Below, piece by piece: positions 1 to 5,450 of a DNA stretch of 6,050 nucleotides. The first letter of the stretch is position 1; each line of letters starts with the position of its first letter. The position numbers were made by a program, and so were the translations under genes. Under the pieces are notes generated by a model. That model had not been told where the DNA came from. It saw only the letters and a program-made list of their open reading frames with translations, and searched no databases. The stretch is from Synechococcaceae bacterium WB8_1B_136 (GTDB lineage Bacteria; Cyanobacteriota; Cyanobacteriia; PCC-6307; Cyanobiaceae): positions 1 through 6,050 of the forward strand of contig RGNC01000129.1 in NCBI GenBank assembly GCA_010029175.1, in the 5' to 3' direction.

Positions 1-1511
1 CCGACTTCGGAGCTGTGCCGCTGCTGCTGCTCACGGCCGACCGTCCGGCGCGGCTCAAGCACTGCGGGGCCAATCAGACCGTGAATCAGGAGGCCTTCCT
101 GGCCCCCAGTTGCCGCAGGGTGGTTGAGGCTGATCCCCGCGGCCTGGCGGCGATGGAGGCCTCGGCCCTGGCCGAACTGGCGGATCGCGCCTGGAACGGC
201 TGCCTGCTGGCACCGCTGGGCCCGGTGCATCTCAATCTGCCGTTTGAAGAGCCGCTGCACGCCAGCCCGGCGGAGATCGCTGCCGTCAGGGCCCGACTGA
301 TCGCGAACGCGCCGGTGGCTCCCCTGCCCCCTGCCGGATCGCCCACAACTGTCGGGCCTGAGGTCTCCGCGGCAGCAGACGGCGCAGCCTGGGACGGCCT
401 GGATCCCGATCGGCCCGGCGTGGTGGTGGCCGGGCCCTGGCGCGGAACGGCGGAGCAGCTGGCCGCCATGGCCGCCGCCCTCATGCGCCTGCAGCGCCGC
501 ACGGGCTGGCCCGTGCTGGCCGATGCCCTCTCCGGGCTGCGGGGCTGGCCGGGGCTGGAGCTGGTGCATGGCTACGACCTGCTGCTGGAGGCCCCCGGCG
601 GCTGCCCCTCCGCCGAGCAGCTGCTCCGGCTGGGGTCGATGCCCGCCAGCCGCCGCCTGCAGCGGTGGTTGGCGGCCTGCTCTGGCCCGCAGCTGCTGAT
701 CAGCCATCGGGATCCCCGCAATCTCGACGCCAGCGGCACCGCCACCGCCCGCCGGGGCGAGGGGCTGGAGCCTTGGCTGGCCAAGCTTCCTGCCGCTGCC
801 CTGGAGGCTGCTCCCGCAGGGGCCAGCCTGGAGCAGGCCCGCCGTTGGATCACCGCCGATCAGCAGCTGCAGGCGTTGCTGGATCAGGCCCTGCCCGCCC
901 GGGGGGCGGCCACGGAACCCGCCCTGGCCAGGGCCCTGAGCCGCCTGTTGCCGCCTGGCATTCCCCTGATGCTGGCCAGCAGCAGCCCCGTGCGCGACTG
1001 GGAGAGTTTCGCGGCATCCGATGCCTGCCATCGCCCGGTGTTCGGCTTTCGCGGCGCCTCCGGCATCGATGGCACCCTCTCGATCGCCGCTGGTTTGGCC
1101 CGATCCTGCGGCCGGCTGGTGCTGCTCAGCGGAGATCTGGCCCTGCTCCATGACGCCAACGGCTGGCTGTGGCAGCAGCAGTTGCGCCAGCGCGGCGTTC
1201 AGCTCACGGTGGTGCTGGTGGAGAACGGTGGCGGCGGCATCTTCGAGCAGTTGCCGATTCGGTTGCCGCCGGCCGAGCCCACGCTGCTCGATTTCGAGCG
1301 CCTGTTCGCCATGCCCCAGGCCATCGACCACTGCGCACTGGCGGCCGCCCATGGCGTGCCCAGCCGCCGCCTCTCGCTGCTGGAGGATCTCGCCGCCGCC
1401 TTGGATTGGGCTGCGGCCGAGCCCATCGCCCTGGTGGAGGTGCGCACCGGGCGAGAGGGCGATGCGGCCTTGCGCCAGCAGCTGCGCCGCAGAATGGCCA
1501 GCGATCGCTGA
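1..1511 (+). CDS. menD: MenD, SEPHCHC synthase (5'-truncated by window edge)
   Basis: Thiamine-diphosphate enzyme that joins 2-oxoglutarate (after decarboxylation) to isochorismate, giving SEPHCHC; in cyanobacteria this feeds phylloquinone synthesis. The frame is open from base 3, giving 502 codons to the TGA at 1509-1511. Family members run about 550-590 residues, so roughly 60-80 N-terminal residues, including the ThDP-activating glutamate, lie outside. The GTG at 15 is internal, not the start. Visible family motifs are LLLLTADRP then CGANQ near the left edge, GPVHLNLPFEEPL (about 222-260), RLGSMPASRRLQRWL (about 628-672), SSSPVRDWE (about 981-1007), RGASGIDG (1051-1073), and the ThDP/metal region SGDLALLHD (1128-1154) followed by ENGGGGIFEQLPI. 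The Ser and Arg of SSSPVR and the Arg of RGASG match substrate-contact positions known in E. coli MenD. One oddity is that the usual Asn before RGASG is Phe. menB follows after 9 bases. Identity is secure. Confidence 0.96.
   Translation, partial: DFGAVPLLLLTADRPARLKHCGANQTVNQEAFLAPSCRRVVEADPRGLAAMEASALAELADRAWNGCLLAPLGPVHLNLPFEEPLHASPAEIAAVRARLIANAPVAPLPPAGSPTTVGPEVSAAADGAAWDGLDPDRPGVVVAGPWRGTAEQLAAMAAALMRLQRRTGWPVLADALSGLRGWPGLELVHGYDLLLEAPGGCPSAEQLLRLGSMPASRRLQRWLAACSGPQLLISHRDPRNLDASGTATARRGEGLEPWLAKLPAAALEAAPAGASLEQARRWITADQQLQALLDQALPARGAATEPALARALSRLLPPGIPLMLASSSPVRDWESFAASDACHRPVFGFRGASGIDGTLSIAAGLARSCGRLVLLSGDLALLHDANGWLWQQQLRQRGVQLTVVLVENGGGGIFEQLPIRLPPAEPTLLDFERLFAMPQAIDHCALAAAHGVPSRRLSLLEDLAAALDWAAAEPIALVEVRTGREGDAALRQQLRRRMASDR
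1501..1508. repeat. HIP1 palindrome GCGATCGC at the end of menD
   Basis: Perfect copy of the cyanobacterial highly iterated palindrome, covering the last codons of menD (reading S-D-R) right before the TGA. HIP1 is known to be abundant in many cyanobacterial genomes and its role is not settled. Confidence 0.8.
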
Positions 1512-1520
1512 GCTGGGTTG

Positions 1521-2393
1521 ATGGCGTCTTCCATCCCGCAGGCCGCCTCCGTGCCGGATCCTGTGCAGTGGTTGCCCCAGGGCGCCTACGACGACATCCG
1601 TTTCGATCTCAGCGACGAGGGCATCGCCCGCATCACCATCAACCGGCCCCACAAGCGCAACGCCTTTCGCCCCAAAACGGTGATCGAGCTGTTCGACGCC
1701 TTCTCCCGGGTGCGCGACAACCCTGCCATCGGTGTGGTGCTGTTCACCGGGGCCGGCCCGGCCGCCGATGGGGGCTATGCCTTCTGTGCCGGCGGCGATC
1801 AGAGCGTGCGCGGCGATGGCGGCTACGTGGGCGACGACGGCCTGCCGCGCCTCAACGTGCTCGATCTGCAGCGGCTGATCCGCAGCCTCCCCAAGGTGGT
1901 GATCGCCCTGGTGGCCGGCTATGCCATCGGTGGCGGCCAGGTGCTGCACCTGCTGTGCGACCTCAGCCTGGCGGCCGACAACGCCGTGTTCGGCCAGACC
2001 GGGCCGCGGGTGGGCAGCTTCGATGGTGGCTTCGGTGCCAGCTACCTGGCCCGGCTGGTGGGCCAGCGCAAGGCCCGCGAGATCTGGTTCTTGTGCCGCC
2101 AGTACAACGCCCGCCAGGCCCTGGAGATGGGGTTGGTGAATGCGGTGGTGCCCCTGGAGCGCCTGGAGCTGGAGGGCATCCAATGGGCCCGCGAGGTGTT
2201 GGGCCACAGCCCCACGGCCATCCGCTGCCTCAAGGCGGCCTTCAATGCCGAAACCGACGGCATGGCGGGCCTGCAGGAGCTGGCGGGGCAGGCCACCCAT
2301 CTCTTTTATCGAACCGAGGAGGGTCAGGAGGGGCGCAATGCCTTTCTGGAGAAACGGGCCCCCGATTTTTCGGCAAGTCCCTGGCTGCCTTAG
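1521..2393 (+). CDS. menB: MenB, 1,4-dihydroxy-2-naphthoyl-CoA synthase
   Basis: Crotonase-fold enzyme that cyclises o-succinylbenzoyl-CoA to 1,4-dihydroxy-2-naphthoyl-CoA, forming the naphthoquinone ring of phylloquinone in cyanobacteria. It has 290 residues, against about 285 in E. coli MenB, so it is full length. Diagnostic stretches are FCAGGDQ (88-94, CoA and oxyanion-hole region), the NVLDLQR helix, VAGYAIGGGQVLH (oxyanion-hole loop), GQTGPRVGSFDGGFGASY (from residue 158), EIWFLCRQY and, near the end, TEEGQEGRNAFLEKR. The Gly in GQTGP (161) is the mark of type I MenB, which uses bound bicarbonate in place of the acidic side chain of type II enzymes; this is family knowledge, not tested here. 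ATG 1521 is preferred. A TTG three bases upstream would add one residue and has no better ribosome site. The gene starts 9 bases after menD and ends 6 bases before the next start, so co-transcription and translational coupling are likely. Bases just upstream show no clear Shine-Dalgarno sequence. Confidence 0.97.
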   Translation: MASSIPQAASVPDPVQWLPQGAYDDIRFDLSDEGIARITINRPHKRNAFRPKTVIELFDAFSRVRDNPAIGVVLFTGAGPAADGGYAFCAGGDQSVRGDGGYVGDDGLPRLNVLDLQRLIRSLPKVVIALVAGYAIGGGQVLHLLCDLSLAADNAVFGQTGPRVGSFDGGFGASYLARLVGQRKAREIWFLCRQYNARQALEMGLVNAVVPLERLELEGIQWAREVLGHSPTAIRCLKAAFNAETDGMAGLQELAGQATHLFYRTEEGQEGRNAFLEKRAPDFSASPWLP

Positions 2394-2395
2394 CT

Positions 2396-2399
2396 AAGG
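2396..2399 (+). promoter_or_regulatory. AAGG directly abutting GTG start of the L,D-transpeptidase
   Basis: A purine-rich AAGG lies in the 6-base gap after the menB stop and touches the GTG at 2400, leaving no spacer. A standard Shine-Dalgarno pairing to this GTG would be sterically poor. The gene may instead start by coupling to menB termination, or from a later codon such as GTG 2427. This is a weak site, recorded because it bears on the choice of start. Confidence 0.25.
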
Positions 2400-3044
2400 G
2401 TGAACCAGCTGCGTCGATCCGGCCCTGTGTTCGCTCTGAGGCCCCTGCCGCATCGCCCCAGGTTGGTGCTGGCTGTTGCCGCCGGGTTGCTGTTGTTTTC
2501 TGGCGGATCAGCCCTGGCCCGCAAGCCGGATCCGATGCCGCCGCCGGCCCCTCCCGTCACGGATGCGGTGGCCCTCCAGGCGGTTCCCCCCAGCCTGCTC
2601 CAGCGGAGCGGCCTGCAGCTGGTGCTGGATCGCCAGAGCCGCCAGCTGATGGTGCTGGACAACGGTGAACTCAAGCGCCGCTATCCAGCCGCCGTGGGCA
2701 CGGTGGGCTGGGAAACGCCCGCTGGCCGTTTTCAGGTGCTGGAGAAGCAGGTCAACCCCGTGTGGGAGCACCCCGGCAATGGCCAGACCATCGCTCCCGG
2801 CCAGCAGAACCCCCTCGGCTCCCGCTGGATCGGTTTTTTCCGCGATTGCAAGGGCCGCAAGGGATGGGATGGGGAGCGCTATCTCGACATCTCCGGCTGC
2901 ACGGTGGCGGGGTTCCACGGCACACCCCACCGCTGGACCGTGGGCCGGGCCGTGTCCCATGGGTGCGTGCGCCTCTATGAGGAGCACGTGCAGGAGCTGT
3001 TCGAGCTGGTGCAGCTGGGCACCCCGGTCACGGTGCTGCCCTGA
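2400..3044 (+). CDS. Secreted L,D-transpeptidase, YkuD family
   Basis: Predicted exported peptidoglycan-modifying enzyme of 214 residues. The N-terminus has basic residues (R5, R6, R14, R19, R21), a hydrophobic core at about 22-35 and an AXA-type site ALA at 38-40, so signal peptidase I cleavage after A40 is likely. A short proline-rich linker (about 43-53) follows, then a YkuD domain at about 72-213. The catalytic signature is complete: HGT at 173-175 and SHGCVRL at 186-192, with C189 as the presumed nucleophile and H187 beside it. Such enzymes form 3-3 crosslinks between meso-DAP residues or attach other groups to the wall; which one applies here cannot be read from sequence. C150 and C167 are additional cysteines. 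The GTG start at 2400 is the first in frame after menB stops. AAGG abuts it without the usual spacer, so the start is uncertain; GTG 2427 is an alternative that still keeps a signal peptide. No LysM or SH3 wall-binding domain is present. Confidence 0.93.
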   Translation: MNQLRRSGPVFALRPLPHRPRLVLAVAAGLLLFSGGSALARKPDPMPPPAPPVTDAVALQAVPPSLLQRSGLQLVLDRQSRQLMVLDNGELKRRYPAAVGTVGWETPAGRFQVLEKQVNPVWEHPGNGQTIAPGQQNPLGSRWIGFFRDCKGRKGWDGERYLDISGCTVAGFHGTPHRWTVGRAVSHGCVRLYEEHVQELFELVQLGTPVTVLP

Positions 3045-3053
3045 ATTCGCCCG

Positions 3054-3059
3054 TAGAGT
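3054..3059 (+). promoter_or_regulatory. Possible -10 hexamer upstream of glgA
   Basis: TAGAGT matches the bacterial -10 consensus at four of six positions, including the key second A and final T. It lies in the 41-base gap before glgA, which is the widest gap in the window. Transcription would begin near 3066, about 20 bases before the glgA ATG. No convincing -35 element is visible 16-18 bases upstream, where the sequence is GC-rich. This would allow glgA to be expressed apart from the men genes, but the match is weak. Confidence 0.2.
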
Positions 3060-3085
3060 TGCGCCCTCTTCGGCCCTTGTTCCCC

Positions 3086-4639
3086 ATGCGCGTGCTGTTC
3101 GCCGCAGCTGAATGCGCCCCGATGGTGAAGGTGGGGGGCATGGGTGATGTGGTGGGCTCCCTGCCGCCAGCCCTGGCGGCCCTCGGCCACGACGTGCGGC
3201 TGATCATGCCGGGCTATGGCCGCCTCTGGAGCCGGCTGGAGATCCCGGCGGAGCCCCTGTGGCGCGGCCACACCATGGGAACGGATTTCGCGGTGTTTGA
3301 AACCCGCCATCCCACCAATGGGCTGCCCCTCTATCTGGTGGGCCATCCGGTGTTCGACCCCGAACGCATCTATGGCGGCGAGGATGAAGATTGGCGCTTC
3401 ACCTTCTTCGCCAGTGCCAGCGCCGAGTTCGCCTGGCAGCACTGGAAGCCTGAGGTGCTGCACTGCCACGACTGGCACACCGGCATGATCCCGGTGTGGA
3501 TGCATCAGGACCCGGAGATCAGCACCGTCTTCACCATCCACAACCTCAAATACCAGGGGCCCTGGCGCTGGAAGCTGGAGCGCATGACCTGGGTGCCCTG
3601 GTACATGCAGGGCGACCACACCATGGCGGCTGCGCTGCTCTACGCCGACCGGGTGAATGCCGTATCGCCCACCTACGCCCAGGAGATCCGCACACCTGAG
3701 TACGGCGAAAAACTGGATGGCCTGCTCAATTACATCAGCGGCAAGTTGCGGGGCATCCTCAACGGCATCGACCAGGACGACTGGAACCCCGCCACGGATG
3801 CCACCCTGCCGGCCCGGTTCTCTGCTGACGACCTCAGCGGCAAGGCCGTCTGCAAGCAGGTGTTGCAGGAGCGCATGGGCTTGGCGGTGAACCCCGACAC
3901 CTATTTGATGGGGGTGGTGAGCCGTCTGGTGGATCAGAAGGGCATCGATCTGCTGCTGCAGGTGGCCGATCGGGTGCTGGCCTACTCCGACAGCCAGTTC
4001 GTGGTGCTGGGCACCGGCGACCGCAACCTGGAATCGGGGCTGTGGCAGATGGCGGCGCGCCATCCCGGCCGCTTCGCCGTGTTCCTCACCTACGACGACG
4101 CCCTCTCGCGCCTGATCTATGCCGGCAGCGATGCCTTCCTGATGCCCAGCCGCTTCGAGCCCTGCGGCATCAGCCAGCTGCTGGCCATGCGCTACGGCTC
4201 CGTGCCGGTGGTGCGCCGCGTGGGCGGTTTGGTGGACACCGTGCCCCCCCACGACCCGGCCCGCCACAGCGGCACCGGCTTCTGCTTCGACCGCTACGAC
4301 CCGCTCGATTTCTACACCTCGATCGTGCGGTCCTGGGAGGCCTACCGCCATGGCGACAGCTGGCGGGAGCTGCAGCGCCGGGCGATGCAGGCCGACTACA
4401 GCTGGGAGCGCTCCGCCCTGGCCTACGACCAGATGTACAAGGAGGTGAGGGGCGTCAAGGAGCCCAGCCCCGATGCCACGGCCGTGGAGCAGTTCTCCCA
4501 GGGTCAGGATGCCGACCCCAGCCGCCAGGGCAGCGACGAGCGGGTTGCTGAAGTGGTGTCCTCCCAGCCGGCGCCCTCCCAGCCGGCTCCCTCCTTCCCG
4601 AACCCCTTGGCCCTGCTGCGCCGTCGCGGCGGCGGCTGA
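3086..4639 (+). CDS. glgA: GlgA, ADP-glucose glycogen synthase (GlgA1-like)
   Basis: GT5-family glucosyltransferase that extends alpha-1,4-glucan chains of glycogen from ADP-glucose in the cytoplasm. It has 517 residues. The N-terminal Rossmann domain opens with MRVLFAAAECAP then KVGGMGDVVG; K15 matches the ADP-glucose lysine of E. coli GlgA. HCHDWHTG (126-133) and TIHNLKYQG follow. The C-terminal GT-B domain has SRLVDQKG (279-286), where R280 and K285 fit the nucleotide-phosphate contacts, and PSRFEPCG (354-361), where E358 is the conserved acidic residue, then RRVGGLVDTV. GEKLDGLLNYISG and the rest of the core resemble cyanobacterial GlgA1. ATG 3086 is chosen because MRVLF is the family's normal first strand; the upstream in-frame TTG at 3059 would add nine unconserved residues. 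The catalytic core ends near residue 456. A tail of about 61 residues, rich in Ser, Pro, Gln and Ala, follows and appears dispensable. The next gene starts 20 bases later. Confidence 0.97.
   Translation: MRVLFAAAECAPMVKVGGMGDVVGSLPPALAALGHDVRLIMPGYGRLWSRLEIPAEPLWRGHTMGTDFAVFETRHPTNGLPLYLVGHPVFDPERIYGGEDEDWRFTFFASASAEFAWQHWKPEVLHCHDWHTGMIPVWMHQDPEISTVFTIHNLKYQGPWRWKLERMTWVPWYMQGDHTMAAALLYADRVNAVSPTYAQEIRTPEYGEKLDGLLNYISGKLRGILNGIDQDDWNPATDATLPARFSADDLSGKAVCKQVLQERMGLAVNPDTYLMGVVSRLVDQKGIDLLLQVADRVLAYSDSQFVVLGTGDRNLESGLWQMAARHPGRFAVFLTYDDALSRLIYAGSDAFLMPSRFEPCGISQLLAMRYGSVPVVRRVGGLVDTVPPHDPARHSGTGFCFDRYDPLDFYTSIVRSWEAYRHGDSWRELQRRAMQADYSWERSALAYDQMYKEVRGVKEPSPDATAVEQFSQGQDADPSRQGSDERVAEVVSSQPAPSQPAPSFPNPLALLRRRGGG
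4562..4591 (+). repeat. Two tandem 15-base units in the glgA tail (SQPAP x2)
   Basis: Two in-frame 15-base copies (4562-4576 and 4577-4591) differ at one base, GCG versus GCT for Ala. They encode SQPAPSQPAP at GlgA residues 493-502, and the next codons begin a partial third copy (S, then F and P). This looks like a minor tandem duplication in a disordered tail. Confidence 0.8.
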
Positions 4640-4659
4640 AACGCGTACGGCCATTCGCC

Positions 4660-5439
4660 ATGGCTCGCGAATCCAGCCCCGAGCGCCAGGGCCAGGACCC
4701 ACCGCCTGGCTCCTCCCTTCCGGCTCCCTATCGCAATCCCTGGCGGGTGCTGGGCGACGACCTGCGGGCCGTGGCGGCCGACCTGCGGCTGCGCCTGCGG
4801 GAGCTGTGGCGCCGCAACGGTGAGGGCAGCCTGGCCTTGCCGCCCTGGTGGCCCAGCGATCGCGCGCCCCTGTTCTGGCCGCTGCTGCTGGCGGCCGCGC
4901 TGGCCCTGCTGGCGGCCGTGGGGGTGGCTGTGGCACGGCATGGCCCCGTTGCCAGCCCGTCGTTGCCCCTGCCGGAGCAGCCCCAGGAGCGCCCCCAGGA
5001 GCGGCCGCCGCAGCCGCCCCCAGCCGCGGAGGATTCACCGCCGCCTGCCCCGGGGCCTGCTGGTGCGCTCTTGCCGGAGCAACCGCCACCGGAATCCCCC
5101 CCTGAACCTGAACCTGAACTGATGGCGCCGACAGCGCCGCCGGCGCCGCTCCCGCTGGCCCAGGCCGATCCGCTCCAGGAGTTTCTGGCTCAGCCAGAGG
5201 TGGAGCCCCTGCTGGAGGGTGCCCAGGCGGATCCGGCCCTCTCCAGCCTTCGGCTGCGGGTGCGGGCGGCGTTCCTGAGCCAGCCCCTGGCGCAGCAGCA
5301 GCGCTGGGCTGAGCAGTGGCAGCAGTGGGCCCTCGAGCTGGGCTATGAGCACCTGGAGCTGCGGGATGCCAACGGGCAGCTGGTGGCCCGTGAGGTGCTG
5401 GTGGGCACGGGCATGATCGTGCTCAGTTCCCGCGCATAG
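4660..5439 (+). CDS. Unrecognised single-pass membrane protein with proline-rich linker
   Basis: I do not recognise this 259-residue protein. Its parts in order are: a short Pro/Gly-rich N-terminus (1-25); an Arg-rich stretch that could form an amphipathic helix (about 28-52, with repeated RLRLRELWRR-type residues); one hydrophobic segment at about 70-92 (LFWPLLLAAALALLAAVGVA); a long Pro/Glu-rich linker (about 99-166) with short repeats; and a C-terminal domain of about 90 residues (170-259) rich in Leu, Gln and Trp, ending in VLVGTGMIVLSS. Positive charge before the membrane segment suggests N-in topology, with the C-terminal part in the periplasm or lumen. The layout resembles TonB, but the C-terminus lacks recognisable TonB features. 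The ATG at 4660 lies 20 bases after glgA with no clear ribosome site. The TAG stop overlaps the likely murF ribosome site, which links the two genes. Composition and codon use match the neighbours, so it is a real resident gene; function is unknown. Confidence 0.85.
   Translation: MARESSPERQGQDPPPGSSLPAPYRNPWRVLGDDLRAVAADLRLRLRELWRRNGEGSLALPPWWPSDRAPLFWPLLLAAALALLAAVGVAVARHGPVASPSLPLPEQPQERPQERPPQPPPAAEDSPPPAPGPAGALLPEQPPPESPPEPEPELMAPTAPPAPLPLAQADPLQEFLAQPEVEPLLEGAQADPALSSLRLRVRAAFLSQPLAQQQRWAEQWQQWALELGYEHLELRDANGQLVAREVLVGTGMIVLSSRA
4856..4863. repeat. HIP1 palindrome in the unknown membrane protein gene
   Basis: Perfect GCGATCGC, read in frame as S-D-R (residues 66-68), just before the predicted membrane segment. 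Confidence 0.8.
4982..5003 (+). repeat. Short direct repeat coding PQER x2
   Basis: The 10-base unit CCCAGGAGCG occurs at 4982-4991 and again at 4994-5003, a period of 12 bases. It encodes PQERPQER at residues 108-115 of the unknown membrane protein, at the start of its proline-rich linker. Confidence 0.7.
5101..5119 (+). repeat. Hexanucleotide repeat coding PEPEPE
   Basis: CCTGAA is repeated three times in tandem (5101-5118), giving Pro-Glu dipeptides in the linker of the unknown membrane protein. Such tracts usually form stiff, extended spacers and can change length by slippage. Confidence 0.75.
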
Positions 5440-5442
5440 GGG
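5438..5442 (+). promoter_or_regulatory. Ribosome-binding site for murF
   Basis: AGGGG lies 8 bases upstream of the ATG at 5451, a normal Shine-Dalgarno spacing. It overlaps the TAG stop (5437-5439) of the upstream membrane protein gene, so ribosomes ending there could help start murF. It is the only well-placed Shine-Dalgarno site in the window. Confidence 0.6.
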
Positions 5443-5450
5443 TTGGGGTG

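Noticed and set aside
15..17. GTG at 15 as the menD start
   Set aside because: The frame is open to the window edge, and the residues here align with an internal region of MenD (TPLLLLTADRP-like), so the true start is upstream of the window.
1169..2668. A 499-codon plus-strand frame spanning menD, menB and the transpeptidase
   Set aside because: It is an out-of-frame shadow of three well-supported genes. The translation is Arg/Gly/Pro-rich with no domain.
3059..3085. Upstream TTG start for glgA
   Set aside because: It would add nine unconserved residues before MRVLF, which is the normal beginning of the glycogen synthase fold.
3045..3085. Intrinsic terminator between the transpeptidase gene and glgA
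   Set aside because: No stable GC-rich hairpin followed by a T run is visible in the 41 bases; the short Ts are scattered.
2975..5089. A 704-codon open frame on the minus strand opposite glgA and the membrane protein gene
   Set aside because: It lies antisense to a certain glgA, and its translation is low-complexity (His, Gln, Ala, Gly-rich) with no recognisable motif. Long antisense frames are common in GC-rich DNA, where stop codons are rare.
4660..5439. TonB energy-transducing protein
   Set aside because: The N-terminal membrane segment and Pro/Glu linker fit, but the C-terminal domain lacks recognisable TonB features, and no ExbB or ExbD gene is in view.
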